64,000 nt of DNA from Streptomyces sp. DHE7-1 (GCA_016432725.1 JACJDG010000003.1:3782001-3846000); one strand, 5' to 3'. Counted from the first letter of the stretch, positions 45,287-55,346 are shown. Made by a program: numbers and translations. The notes: generated by a model from the letters alone, not told the origin.

Positions 45287-47037
45287 CACTGAAGGGGGCG
45301 CGTGAGCGCCGGGTGCGGACCGGCGGGGTCGAGCTGTGCGTGGCCGAGCTGGGCGATCCGCGGGCGCCCACGGTGGTGCTGGTGCACGGCTATCCGGACA
45401 GCAAGGAGGTCTGGTCGGAGGTGGCCGCACGCCTGGCCGACCGCTTCCACGTGGTGCTGTACGACGTCCGGGGCCACGGCCGCTCCACGGCACCCCGGCC
45501 ACTGCGCGGTGGTTTCACCCTGCCCAAGCTCACCGACGACTTCCTGGCCGTGGTGGACGCGGTGAGCCCGGACCGGCCGGTGCACCTGGTGGGCCACGAC
45601 TGGGGCTCGGTGCAGTCCTGGGAGTTCGTCACGGTGGGCCGCACGGAAGGCCGCATCGCCTCCTTCACCTCCATGTCCGGACCGTCCCTCGACCACTTCG
45701 GGCACTGGATCAACGCGCGCGTGAGGCGTCCGACGCCCCGCCGGGTGGGCCAGCTCCTCGGCCAGGGCGCCAAGTCCTGGTACGTCTACCTGCTGCACAC
45801 CCCCGCCCTGCCGGAACTGGCCTGGCGGGGCCCGCTCGGCAAGCGCTGGCCCCGGATCCTGGAGCGGGCCGAGAAGGTCCCCACCGGTGACTACCCGACC
45901 GCGTCCCTGCCCTCCGACGCCGCGCACGGCGCCTGGCTGTACCGGGACAACGTCCGCGCCCGCCTGCGCAGGCCCCGCCCGGACGCGTTCGCGCACGCAC
46001 CCGTGCAGCTCATCACGCCCCTGGGCGACGCGTTCCTGTCGGAGCGGCTCTACGACGACCTGGACGCGTGGGTTCCGCGGCTGACCCGCCGCACACTGCC
46101 CGCCAGGCACTGGATCCCGCGCACCCGGCCCGACCAGGTGGCGTCATGGATCGAGGAGTTCGTCACGAGCGTCGAGGGCGGCCGGCCGGAGACGAAGGCC
46201 ACCGGCCGCCACGCGGACCGATTCGGCGGCCGGCTGGTGCTCGTCACCGGCGCGGGCAGCGGCATCGGCCGGGCCACGGCGTTCGCCTTCGCGGAGGCCG
46301 GGGCGCGCGTGGTGGCCGTCGACCGCGATGCCGAGGCGGCCGCCCGCACCGCCGAACTGTCCCGGCTGATCGGGGCCCCCGAGGCCTGGGCGGAGACGGC
46401 GGACGTCTCGGACGAGCAGGCCATGGAGAAGCTGGCCGAGCGGGTGCACAGCACCTACGGCGTGCTGGACGTGCTGGTCAACAACGCGGGCATCGGCCTC
46501 TCGGGCTCCTTCCTCACCACGACCACCGACGACTGGCGCAAGGTCCTGGACGTCAACCTGTGGGGCGTCATCCACGGTTGCCGGCTCTTCGGCGCGCGCA
46601 TGGCCGAGCGCGGACAGGGCGGCCACATCGTCAACATCGCCTCGGCGGCCGCCTATCAGCCGTCCCGCGCGCTGCCCGCCTACAGCACCTCCAAGGCGGC
46701 GGTGCTCATGCTCTCCGAGTGCCTGCGGGCCGAACTCGCCGAAAAGGAGATCGGGGTCACGGCCGTCTGCCCGGGACTGGTCAACACCAACATCACCGCC
46801 ACGGCCCGCTTCACCGGCGTCGACGAGGCGGAGGAACGCCGCCGTCAGCAGCGCTCGGCCCGCCTGTACGGGCTGCGCAACTACCCGCCGGAGAAGGTCG
46901 CGGACGCCGTCCTGGACGCGGTGACCCGCAACCGGGCGGTGGTCCCGGTGACCCCGGAGGCCCGAGGCGCCCACCTCCTGTCCCGCTTCATGCCGGGAGC
47001 ACTGCGAAGGCTGGCCCGCGTGAACCCGAAACTGTGA
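45283..47037 (+). CDS. Alpha/beta hydrolase--short-chain dehydrogenase fusion (EphD-like)
   Basis: 584 residues. The N-terminal half is an epoxide-hydrolase-type alpha/beta hydrolase: VLVHGYPDSKEVW oxyanion region, nucleophile Asp in LVGHDWGSVQSW, and a terminal His near LPARHWIPR. The C-terminal half is a classical SDR: VTGAGSGIGRATAFAF for NAD(P), NNAGIG, and the catalytic Tyr/Lys in YSTSKAAV. Length and order match EphD of Mycobacterium tuberculosis (Rv2214c). It may hydrolyse a lipid epoxide or ester and then oxidise or reduce the product. No mycolic acids are expected here, so the substrate differs. Confidence 0.88.
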   Translation: MTLKGARERRVRTGGVELCVAELGDPRAPTVVLVHGYPDSKEVWSEVAARLADRFHVVLYDVRGHGRSTAPRPLRGGFTLPKLTDDFLAVVDAVSPDRPVHLVGHDWGSVQSWEFVTVGRTEGRIASFTSMSGPSLDHFGHWINARVRRPTPRRVGQLLGQGAKSWYVYLLHTPALPELAWRGPLGKRWPRILERAEKVPTGDYPTASLPSDAAHGAWLYRDNVRARLRRPRPDAFAHAPVQLITPLGDAFLSERLYDDLDAWVPRLTRRTLPARHWIPRTRPDQVASWIEEFVTSVEGGRPETKATGRHADRFGGRLVLVTGAGSGIGRATAFAFAEAGARVVAVDRDAEAAARTAELSRLIGAPEAWAETADVSDEQAMEKLAERVHSTYGVLDVLVNNAGIGLSGSFLTTTTDDWRKVLDVNLWGVIHGCRLFGARMAERGQGGHIVNIASAAAYQPSRALPAYSTSKAAVLMLSECLRAELAEKEIGVTAVCPGLVNTNITATARFTGVDEAEERRRQQRSARLYGLRNYPPEKVADAVLDAVTRNRAVVPVTPEARGAHLLSRFMPGALRRLARVNPKL

Positions 47038-47112
47038 GGCCCGACCGCCGGAGCCGGCACGGGCACCGCTCAGCCGCCCGGCCGGCTCCGGCAACCAGCC
47101 AAGGACGTCCAC

Positions 47113-48057
47113 ATGACCGACCTGCCGCCCCGGAAGACCTACCGCATCGAGGACTTGGCCCACCGTTCCGGCACCAGCGTGCGGACCATCCGCGCCTACC
47201 AGGACAAGAACCTCCTCCCCCGTCCGCAGCGCCAGGGCCGGGCCAACCTCTACTCCGACCTCCACCTCACCCGCCTCCGCCAGATCACCCATCTCCTGGA
47301 CCGCGGCTACACCCTCGCGTCGATAGGGGAACTCCTGGACGCCTGGGACACCGGACGCGGCCTGGGCGGGGTCCTGGGGCTGGCCACGGAGGTGGAGGGC
47401 CCGTGGACCGAGGAGCAGCCGGCCCGCATCACCCGCGCGGAGCTCAACAGCCGCTTCAGCGGCGCCCCCGACGACGACGCCGTGAGCGAGGCCCTCGAAC
47501 TGGGCGTGCTCGAACCGGTGTTGGACGACCCTGACACGTTCCTCGTTCCCAGCCCCCAAGAGCTCTGTGTGGCGGCCGAGTTGCACGCCGCAGGCGTACC
47601 GCTGTCAGCGATCGCGGGCCATCTGCGGGAGTTGCGTGGCGACATCGAGCACATCGCGTCCCGTTTCCTGGAGTTCACCGCCGAGCACGTCTTCGCCCGC
47701 TACCTGGACGACCCCGCGCATCGCACGGACGCGCACGCGGCCGAAGCGGCCTCGCTGGTGCGCCGGCTGCGTCCGTTGGCCAGGCAGACGGTGGACGCCG
47801 AACTGGCGCGCGCGATGCGGATGTTCGCGGTGCGGCACCTCCGGGAGGGCCTCGCCCCCGACCCTCCGTCGCAGACGGAGAACAGGCGCTGCGTCGAGCT
47901 GCCCGAGGATGTGATCAGCGCTGTCGAGGCCCTGGTTGGCCGGGAGCACGCATCCGCCTTCATAGCTCTGTCCGCCGAACGGGAGCTCAGAGCAAGGGCC
48001 TTGGACAACCTGATCACAAAGCGACACGTCGGAACAGTAGTTGATCAAACCCCATGA
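47113..48057 (+). CDS. MerR-family transcriptional regulator
   Basis: 314 residues. The N-terminal winged helix reads YRIEDLAHRSGTSVRTIRAY, then QDKNLLPRPQRQGRANLY. The ~230-residue C-terminal part has no Cys metal site and ends in a helical region (EDVISAVEALVGREHASAF), so a small organic effector is likely. It lies 75 bases after the EphD-like gene in the same direction and may control that gene or be cotranscribed. It is followed by a cluster of DnaA-box-like sites. Confidence 0.85.
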   Translation: MTDLPPRKTYRIEDLAHRSGTSVRTIRAYQDKNLLPRPQRQGRANLYSDLHLTRLRQITHLLDRGYTLASIGELLDAWDTGRGLGGVLGLATEVEGPWTEEQPARITRAELNSRFSGAPDDDAVSEALELGVLEPVLDDPDTFLVPSPQELCVAAELHAAGVPLSAIAGHLRELRGDIEHIASRFLEFTAEHVFARYLDDPAHRTDAHAAEAASLVRRLRPLARQTVDAELARAMRMFAVRHLREGLAPDPPSQTENRRCVELPEDVISAVEALVGREHASAFIALSAERELRARALDNLITKRHVGTVVDQTP

Positions 48058-48069
48058 ATCACACGTCCG

Positions 48070-48123
48070 TTGTCCACAACTTATCCAAATAGCCTGTGGA
48101 TAACGTGAGTTGCCTGTGGACCA
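48070..48123. promoter_or_regulatory. Cluster of DnaA-box-like nonamers upstream of kptA
   Basis: TTGTCCACA at 48070 (consensus), TTATCCAAA at 48081, TGTGGATAA at 48095 and TGTGGACCA at 48115: four boxes in 54 bases. They lie between the MerR-family and KptA genes, in an AT-rich gap. Confidence 0.65.
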
Positions 48124-48179
48124 AACCTCAAGACGAAAAACAACCTGCGTGATCCGCGTCTCTCCCGCACCCTGGAGAG

Positions 48180-48728
48180 ATGGACGACAGACGCACGGTG
48201 AAGGTGTCGAAGTACCTCTCGAAACACCTCCGCCACCAGCCCGAGCGCATCGGCCTCACGCTGGACCCGGCCGGCTGGGTGGAGATCGACACACTGATCG
48301 CCGCGGCCTCCGCGCACGGATTCCGCTTCACCCGCGAGGAACTCGACCACGTGGTGGCCGTCAACGACAAGCGGCGGTTCGCCGTCGAGGGCACCCGGAT
48401 CCGCGCCAGCCAGGGACACAGCGTCGAGGTCGACCTCGGCCTGCCCTCCGTGCCCCCGCCGCCGTACCTCTACCACGGCACCGTCGCCCGCAGCCTGGAC
48501 GGGATCCGCGCCGAGGGCCTGCGGCCCATGAACCGGCACGACGTCCACCTGTCCGCCGACCGCGAGACCGCGACCCGGGTCGGCGCCCGCCGTGGCCGGC
48601 CCGTCGTCCTCACCGTGGACGCGGGCGCCATGCACCGCGACGGCCACGTCTTCCACCTCAGCGCGAACGGGGTGTGGCTCACCCACGCGGTACCACCCCG
48701 CTACCTGCGCTTTCCCGCCGCGCGCTGA
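48180..48728 (+). CDS. kptA: RNA 2'-phosphotransferase (Tpt1/KptA)
   Basis: 182 residues, full length for the family. It removes an internal RNA 2'-phosphate using NAD. Conserved Arg-His-Arg-Arg residues are visible in SKYLSKHLRHQP, YHGTVARSLDGIRAEGL and NRHDVHLSAD. Bacteria lack the tRNA splicing that makes its substrate in yeast, so its natural role here is unknown; RNA repair or ADP-ribosyl transfer have been proposed. The ATG at 48180 follows CTGGAGAG. Confidence 0.92.
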   Translation: MDDRRTVKVSKYLSKHLRHQPERIGLTLDPAGWVEIDTLIAAASAHGFRFTREELDHVVAVNDKRRFAVEGTRIRASQGHSVEVDLGLPSVPPPPYLYHGTVARSLDGIRAEGLRPMNRHDVHLSADRETATRVGARRGRPVVLTVDAGAMHRDGHVFHLSANGVWLTHAVPPRYLRFPAAR

Positions 48729-48833
48729 CCCCCGGCCCGCACCCCCGCACCGGCCCGCTCACCCCGTCGCCCGACGGCCACACACGGTGACCGATTTCGG
48801 CCCTTGCCGAGCCGTCCCCGTACGCTCGGACCC

Positions 48834-49736
48834 ATGAGTCTGCGTCTGAGCACCGTGATCCTGCCGTACCGCCGCTGGAGCGAGGGCGGCCGTGCGGCCT
48901 GGGTACGGGCCGAGGAGCTCGGTTTCCACACCGCGTACACCTACGACCACCTGTCCTGGCGCAGCTTCCGCGACGGCCCCTGGTTCGGTGCCGTGCCGAC
49001 CCTGACCGCCGCGGCGGGCGTCACCGACCGGCTGCGTCTCGGCACGCTGGTCACCTCCCCGAACTTCCGGCACCCGGTGACCCTCGCCAAGGAACTGATC
49101 TCCCTCGACGACGTCTCCGGCGGGCGCCTGACCCTGGGCATCGGCGCGGGCGGCACCGGCTTCGACGCCACCGCCCTCGGCCAGGAGCCGTGGACACCGC
49201 GCGAGCGTGCCGACCGGTTCGCCGAGTTCGTGCCACTGCTCGACCGGCTGCTCACCGAGGACTCCGTGACCTATGAGGGCCGGTTCTACTCGGCGGTCGA
49301 GGCGCGCAACATCCCCGGCTGCGTGCAGCGGCCCCGGCTGCCCTTCGCCGTGGCGGCCACCGGCCCGCGCGGACTGCGGCTCGCCGCACGGCACGGACAG
49401 GCGTGGGTGACCACCGGCGACCCGAAGCTGTACGAGAACGGCACCCCGGAGGAGTCCGTCGCCGCACTGCGCGGGCAGGCGGCGAAGCTGGCCGAGGCCT
49501 GCGCGGAGGCCGGCCGGGACGTGGCCGAGCTGGACAAGGTGCTGCTCACCGGCTTCACCCCGGACCGCGGCAGGCCGCTGGAGTCGCTGGACGCCTTCGT
49601 GGACTTCGCGGGCCGTCACCGGGAGCTGGGCTTCACCGAGATCGTGCTCCACTGGCCGATCCCGGACTCCGACTTCGCCGCCGACGAGAAGGTCTTCGAG
49701 CGGATCGCGATGGAAGGGCTCGCCCAGCTGTCCTGA
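48834..49736 (+). CDS. Luciferase-like (LLM) flavin/F420-dependent oxidoreductase
   Basis: 300 residues of the LLM TIM-barrel class. Features: RLSTVILPYRRWSEGG start, LGFHTAYTYDHLSWR, LGTLVTSPNFRHPVTLAKEL (cofactor-binding strand), DDVSGGRLTLGIGAGGTGFD, and PFAVAATGPRGLRLAARHGQ. These fit the F420-using group common in actinobacteria. The substrate is unknown. It starts at ATG 48834, 105 bases after kptA, and is probably transcribed alone. Confidence 0.88.
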   Translation: MSLRLSTVILPYRRWSEGGRAAWVRAEELGFHTAYTYDHLSWRSFRDGPWFGAVPTLTAAAGVTDRLRLGTLVTSPNFRHPVTLAKELISLDDVSGGRLTLGIGAGGTGFDATALGQEPWTPRERADRFAEFVPLLDRLLTEDSVTYEGRFYSAVEARNIPGCVQRPRLPFAVAATGPRGLRLAARHGQAWVTTGDPKLYENGTPEESVAALRGQAAKLAEACAEAGRDVAELDKVLLTGFTPDRGRPLESLDAFVDFAGRHRELGFTEIVLHWPIPDSDFAADEKVFERIAMEGLAQLS

Positions 49737-49836
49737 TCGGTGACGGAGACGTCCGTCGGCCAACTGTGGTGTGTCGGTGGACTCATCTGTGCGGACTCCC
49801 GCACGGGCGTGCGGGCATATGCGCCAGAATGGCCCG

Positions 49837-50706
49837 GTGACCTCAGCGACCAGACAGCCCGGGACCCCGGCCGCCGCCTTTCGGCCGCGGCTGATCGCCA
49901 CCGACCTCGACGGCACTCTCCTGCGCGACGACAAGTCGGTCTCCCCGAGGACGGTCGCCGCGCTGGCGGCCGCGGAGGAGGCGGGCATCGAGGTCTTCTT
50001 CGTCACCGGCCGGCCGGCCCGCTGGATGGACGTCGTCAGCGAGCACGTGCACGGCCACGGCCTGGCGATATGCGGCAACGGCGCCGCCGTGGTCGACCTG
50101 CACGGCGGACCGGGCACCCACCGGTTCGTGAAGGTGCGCGAACTGGCCCGGCGCAACGCGCTGGACGCCGTGCGGCTGCTGCGCGACGCGGCACCCGGCA
50201 CGGTCTTCGCGGTCGAGCAGACGTACGGCTTCCACCAGGAGCCCGCCTATCCCAAGCTGCACATGGAGACGCCGGACAACCTGCTGCCCGCGGAGGAGCT
50301 CCTCGCGGCCGACGGCCCGGACTCCGACCAGCCGGTGCTCAAGATCCTCGCCTACCACCCCGAGCTCGACCCGGACGCCTTCCTCACCCTGGCCCGGCTG
50401 GCGGTCGGCGAGCGCGCCAACGTCACCCGCTCCAGCCCCAGCGCCCTGCTGGAACTCAGCGGCCCGGGCGTGTCCAAGGCCAGCACCCTCGCCCTGTGCT
50501 GCGCCGAGCGCGGTATCTCGCACGAGGAGGTCGTCGCCTTCGGCGACATGCCCAACGACGTCGAGATGCTGACCTGGGCCGGCCGGTCGTACGCGATGGG
50601 CAACGCCCACCCGGACGTCATCGCGGCCGCCTCGGGCCGTACGGTCGCCAACAACGAGGACGGCGTGGCGATCGTCATCGAGCGGATGCTCGCCGGACGG
50701 GACTGA
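49837..50706 (+). CDS. HAD-superfamily (Cof-type) phosphatase
   Basis: 289 residues from the GTG at 49837. Motif I DLDGTLLRDDKSV, motif II FFVTGRPARWMD, the conserved Lys in GPGVSKASTL, and motif IV FGDMPNDVEML. A C2-type cap lies between. It is a paralogue of the enzyme at 38836 with a longer N-terminus (TSATRQPGTPAAAF). The substrate is unknown. The promoter lies in the ~100-base gap after the LLM gene. Confidence 0.88.
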   Translation: MTSATRQPGTPAAAFRPRLIATDLDGTLLRDDKSVSPRTVAALAAAEEAGIEVFFVTGRPARWMDVVSEHVHGHGLAICGNGAAVVDLHGGPGTHRFVKVRELARRNALDAVRLLRDAAPGTVFAVEQTYGFHQEPAYPKLHMETPDNLLPAEELLAADGPDSDQPVLKILAYHPELDPDAFLTLARLAVGERANVTRSSPSALLELSGPGVSKASTLALCCAERGISHEEVVAFGDMPNDVEMLTWAGRSYAMGNAHPDVIAAASGRTVANNEDGVAIVIERMLAGRD

Positions 50707-50745
50707 CCTCCGTCCGGTCCGGCCGTACCGGTTCCGGCGCGCCCC

Positions 50746-53700
50746 TCAGCGCGCCGCCACCAGCGACTCCGCGGCCGCCTCCCGCCGTGCCATCGCCCGC
50801 AGCGGCCCGTCCACGGCGGCCAGCTCCGCGTACGGTCCCCGCTGCACCACCCTGCCCTCGTCGAGCACGACCACCTCGTCCACCGCGTCGAGCCCGGCCA
50901 GCCGGTGGGTGATCAGCAAGGTCGTACGGCCCTCGGTGGCGGAGAGCAGGTCCGCGGTGAGCGCGTCGGCCGTCGGCAGGTCCAGATGCTCGGCGGGCTC
51001 GTCCAGAACGAGCACCGGGAAGTCGGCCAGCAGCGCCCGGGCCAGGGCGAGACGCTGACGCTGCCCGCCGGACAGCCTCGCCCCGTGCTCGCCGACGAGC
51101 GTGTCCAGGCCGTCCGGCAGCCCGTCCACCCAGTCCAGCAGCCGGGCCCGGGACAGCGCGTCCCGCAGGTCGGCCTCGCCGGCGTCCTTCCGGGCGAGCA
51201 GCAGGTTCTCGCGCACCGTGCTGTCGAAGAGATGGGCGTCCTGGGCGCACAGTCCGACGAGCCGCCGCACGTCGTCGCCGCCCAGGGCGTAGGCGTCCAC
51301 ACCGGCGAGCATGTACGAGCCCGCCCCGGCGTCGAGGAACCGCAGCAGCACCTGGGCGAGGGTCGTCTTGCCACAGCCGGACGCACCGACCACGGCGATC
51401 CGCCGTCCGCGCTCCAGGGTGAGGTCCAGCCCGGTGAGGGCGTCGCGCCGCTGACCCGGGTGGCGGGCGGTGAGGTCCCGGACCACGAGGGGGAACGGCG
51501 AGAGGGGCGCCTGCCGCGGCCGGTCCGGCTCGGTGACCGGCTCCGGGGCGTCGAGCACCTCGAACACCCGCTCCGCGCTCCGGCGCACCCGCTGGCGGTG
51601 GCGCACCGCGAGCGGGAGCCCCAGGACGGCCTCGAAGGCGGCCAGCGGGGTGAGCACCACCACGGCCATCGCCACTCCGTCGAGCCGGCCCGCGGCCACC
51701 GCCTGGGCACCGAGCAGCGCGGTCGCGGCGACGGTCAGCCCGCAGACCAGCGCGGTGAGCCCGTCGCCGAGGGCGGTGGCGGCCGCGCCGCGCGCGGCGA
51801 TCCGGGTGAGGGTGCCGTCGGCCCGCCGGGCCGCCGCGGAACGGGCCGGCAGGGCGCCGGCGACGGTCAGCTCGGCGGTGCCGGTGAGCAGGTCGGTGAC
51901 CCGGGTGGCGAGCGCACCGCGGGCCGGCGCCAGTCGGCGCTCGGCGCGCCGGGCCGTGGCCGCGGTGACCATGGGGACACCGGCGCCGGCCGTGAGGAGG
52001 CCGGCGGCGAGGGCGGCCCCGGCCTCGGGCAGCAGCCAGGCCGTGAAGGCGACGGAGACGGTGGAGACGGCGGCCGCGACCCCGGCGGGCAGCAGCCAGC
52101 GCAGCCAGTAGTCCTGGAACGCGTCGACGTCGGCGACCAGCCGGGTGAGCAGATCGCCACGGCGGGCCGTCCGCAGCCCGGCGGGCGCCAGCCGCTCCAG
52201 CCGCCGCCACACCGCGACCCGGGTGTCTGCCAGCATCCGCAGCACGGCGTCGTGCGAGACGAGCCGTTCGGCGTACCGGAAGACGGCACGGCCGATCCCG
52301 AATGCCCGCGTCGCCGTCACGGCCACCATCAGATAGAGCACCGGCGGATGCTGCGAAGCACGGGAGATGAGCCAGCCCGAGGTGGCCATCAGCCCGACGG
52401 CGCTGCCTAGTGCCAGGCCGCCGAGCAGCAGCGCGAGCAGCAGCCGGCCCCGCCGGGGGCCCGCGAGGGCTCGTACCCGGGCCAGTGTCCGGCCACGCGG
52501 TGCCGGGACCCCGGTCTCCGGCTCCGGCCCGGCCCCGGCAGGGCCGCTCGCCTCGACCGAACGTACGGGGCCGGACGTGCCGGCCGCCCTGGCCGCCACG
52601 GGCGTCGAGGCATCGGCCGTCCCGACGACGGGCGGCGCGGGAAGGTCCAGCCGGACCACCCGGTCCGCCACCTCCAGCAGCGCCGGCCGGTGCACCACCA
52701 GCAGCACCGTACGGCCGGCCGCCAGCCGGCGCACCGCCGCCACGACATCGGCCTCCGTCGCCCCGTCCAGCGCGGCCGTCGGCTCGTCCAGCAGCAGTAC
52801 GGGCCGGTCGGCGAGGAAGGCACGGGCCAGCGCGAGCCTCTGGCGCTGACCGGCGGACAGTCCCGCCCCGTCCTCCCCGAGCACCGTTCCGGCAGCCTCG
52901 GGCAGCGCGTCCACGAATTCCAGCGCGCCAGCGTCCCGCAGTGCCCGGCGCACAGCGGTGTCGTCCGCGTCCGGCCGGGCCAGCCGTACGTTCTCCGCGA
53001 TGGTCCCTGCGTACAGGTGCGGCCGCTGCGGCACCCACGCGATCCGCGAGCGCCACTCCTCGAGGTCGATGCCGGCGAGGTCGGTCCCGCCGACGCGCAC
53101 CCGGCCCTCGGTGGGACGGACGAAGCCCAGCAGCATGTTCAGCAGGCTTGTCTTGCCCGCGCCGCTCGGCCCGACCAGGGCCACGGTCTCACCGGGCTCG
53201 ACGGTGAAGGACACGTCCGTGAGGGCATCGGCCGAGCGCTGCGGGTAGCGGAGCGTCACCGCGTCGAAGGTGATGGCGCCCGGAGGTACCGCTGCGGTGC
53301 CCGACACCGGAACCGGTGTCTCCAGCACGGCGAAGATCTCATCCGCCGCGGCGAGCCCCTCCGCCGCCGCGTGGTACTGCGCCCCCACCTGGCGCAGCGG
53401 CAGATAGGCCTCGGGGCCAGCACCAGGATGACCAGCCCGGTGTACAGGTCCATGTCGCCGTGGACGAGACGCATGCCGATCGTCACGGCGACCAGCGCGA
53501 CCGAGAGCGTGGCCAGCAGCTCCAGGGCGAACGAGGAGAGGAAGGCGATGCGCAGCGTACGCATGGTGGCCTGGCGGTACTCACCGGTGATCCGCCGGAT
53601 GGACTCGGCCTGCGCCTTGGCCCGGCCGAACACCTTCAGCGTGGGCAGCCCGGCGACCACGTCCAGGAAGTGACCGGACAGCCTGGACAGCAGCCGCCAC

Positions 53701-54275
53701 TGACGGTCCATCCGGGACTGGGTGGCCCAGCCGATCAGCATCATGAAGAGAGGGATGAGCGGCAGGGTGCCGACGATGATCGCCGCGGACACCCAGTCCT
53801 CGGTGACGATGCGAGCCAGCACGGCCACCGGGACGACCACCGCGAGCCCCAGCTGCGGAAGGTAGCGGGAGAAGTAGTCGTCGAGGGCGTCGACTCCGCG
53901 CGTGGCCAGGGTGACCAAGGAACCGGTCCGCTGCCCGCCGAGCCAGCCGGGACCGAGCTGAACCGCGCGGTCCAGAACGCGTCCACGCAGCTCCGACTTC
54001 ACGGCCGCGCTGGCGCGGTGCGCGGCGAGTTCGGTGAGCCACGCGATGATCGACCGGCCCACGGCCACGGCGGCCAGCGACAGCAGGGGAGTGCGGAGTT
54101 CGGCGACCGCCTGACCGTGCTGGAACGCCCCGGTGACCACCTCGGCGATGAGCATCGCCTGGGCGATGAGCAGTACGGCGCCGACGGTTCCCAGAGCAAC
54201 GACGGCCACCAGGAAGAGGCGGGTGGCGCGGGCGTGTCGCAGCAGGCGCGGATCGATCGGTTTCACGTGAAACAT
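50746..54275 (-). CDS. cydCD: CydCD fusion: cytochrome bd assembly ABC exporter (frameshifted)
   Basis: About 1176 residues after adding one base to the G-run at 53413-53416. It exports reduced thiols (cysteine, glutathione-like) needed for cytochrome bd assembly. CydD half: six helices to ~residue 290, then GPSGAGKTSLL, LSAGQRQRLALARAF and LLLDEPTAALD. CydC half: a second membrane domain, GASGCGKTTLAQVL, LSGGQRQRLALARAL and LVLDEPAEHLD. Fused CydDC is the rule in Streptomyces. The ATG at 54275 lies within a parS site, and the first residues read MFHVKP. Confidence 0.93.
54260..54273. promoter_or_regulatory. parS: parS site at the cydCD start
   Basis: GTTTCACGTGAAAC, a perfect 14-bp palindrome. 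The 16-base window GGTTTCACGTGAAACA matches the ParB consensus except at the first base. It is part of the cydCD coding sequence (MFHVKP). Confidence 0.85.
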
Positions 54276-54288
54276 GCCCTTCCGTCCG

Positions 54289-54318
54289 GAGGGTGTGTTT
54301 CACGTGAAACACACCCTC
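54289..54318. promoter_or_regulatory. parS: parS site within a 30-bp perfect palindrome, cydB-cydCD gap
   Basis: Contains the exact consensus TGTTTCACGTGAAACA at 54296-54311. The palindrome extends without mismatch to 54289 and 54318. It lies between cydB and cydCD, eight bases past the cydB stop, so it might also act as a terminator hairpin. ParB binding here would load the partition complex near oriC. Confidence 0.9.
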
Positions 54319-54326
54319 GGCGGGTC

Positions 54327-55331
54327 TCAGTGCGCGGCGTCGGCTATGTGCTGCGTGCCGATCCGCTTGCGGAACACCCAGTAGGTCCAACCCTGGTAGA
54401 GCAGCACGAGCGGCGTGGCGACGGCCGCGCACCACGTCATGATCTTCAGGGTGTACGGGCTCGACGAGGCATTGGTGACCGTGAGGCTCCAGTCGCCGTC
54501 GAGCGTGGACGGCATGACGTTCGGGAAGAGCGACAGGAAGAGCATCGCCACAGCGGCCACGATCGTCACGCCGGACAGGGCGAACGACCAGCCCTCACGC
54601 CCCGCCTGGTTGGCCGCCAGCGCGGCCACCAGTGCGGCGACCGCCACGATCAGCGCCACCAGACTCTTGCCGTCACCACTGTCGGCCTGCGTCCACAGCA
54701 GGAAGGCGAGCGCCACCACGGCGGTGACGAGCCCGACCTTCAGCGCCAGCTTCCGCGCCCGCACCCGGATGTCGCCCACGGTCTTCAGTGCGGTGAACAC
54801 CGCCCCGTGGAAGGTGAACAGCGTCAGCGTCACCAGACCACCGAGCAGGGCGTACGGGTTGAGCAGATCCAGGAGGCTGCCGACGTACTCGAAGTGCCGG
54901 TCGATCTTCACGCCCCGCACGATGTTCCCGAAGGCCACGCCCCACAGGAACGCCGGGACGAGCGAGGTCCAGAAGATGGCCGTCTCCCAGTTGCGCTGCC
55001 AGTTCTCCTCGGGCCGCTTGGCCCGGTACTCGAAGGCGACGCCCCGCACGATCAGGCAGACCAGGATGGCGAGCAGCGGCAGGTAGAAACCGGAGAAGAG
55101 GGTGGCGTACCACTCCGGGAAGGCGGCGAAGGTCGCGCCACCCGCCGTGAGCAGCCACACCTCGTTGCCGTCCCAGACGGGCCCGATGGTGTTGATGAGC
55201 ACCCGCCGTTCCGGCCGGTCCCGGGCCAGGAGCTTGGTGAGGATGCCGACCCCGAAGTCGAAGCCCTCCAGGAAGAAGTAGCCGGTCCACAGGACGGCGA
55301 TCAGGACGAACCAGACGTCGTGAAGTTCCAT
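54327..55331 (-). CDS. cydB: Cytochrome bd ubiquinol/menaquinol oxidase subunit II
   Basis: 334 residues, eight or nine membrane helices. The N-terminus MELHDVWFVLIAVLWTGYFF with GFDFGVGILTKLL and the following DRPERRVLINTIGPVWDGNE are the CydB signature. It partners CydA in the high-affinity terminal oxidase that reduces oxygen to water. It lies 15 bases after the CydA stop and is cotranscribed. The end of the gene faces the parS palindrome. Confidence 0.94.
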   Translation of the reverse strand: MELHDVWFVLIAVLWTGYFFLEGFDFGVGILTKLLARDRPERRVLINTIGPVWDGNEVWLLTAGGATFAAFPEWYATLFSGFYLPLLAILVCLIVRGVAFEYRAKRPEENWQRNWETAIFWTSLVPAFLWGVAFGNIVRGVKIDRHFEYVGSLLDLLNPYALLGGLVTLTLFTFHGAVFTALKTVGDIRVRARKLALKVGLVTAVVALAFLLWTQADSGDGKSLVALIVAVAALVAALAANQAGREGWSFALSGVTIVAAVAMLFLSLFPNVMPSTLDGDWSLTVTNASSSPYTLKIMTWCAAVATPLVLLYQGWTYWVFRKRIGTQHIADAAH

Positions 55332-55346
55332 GACTGTCCCCTCGGC

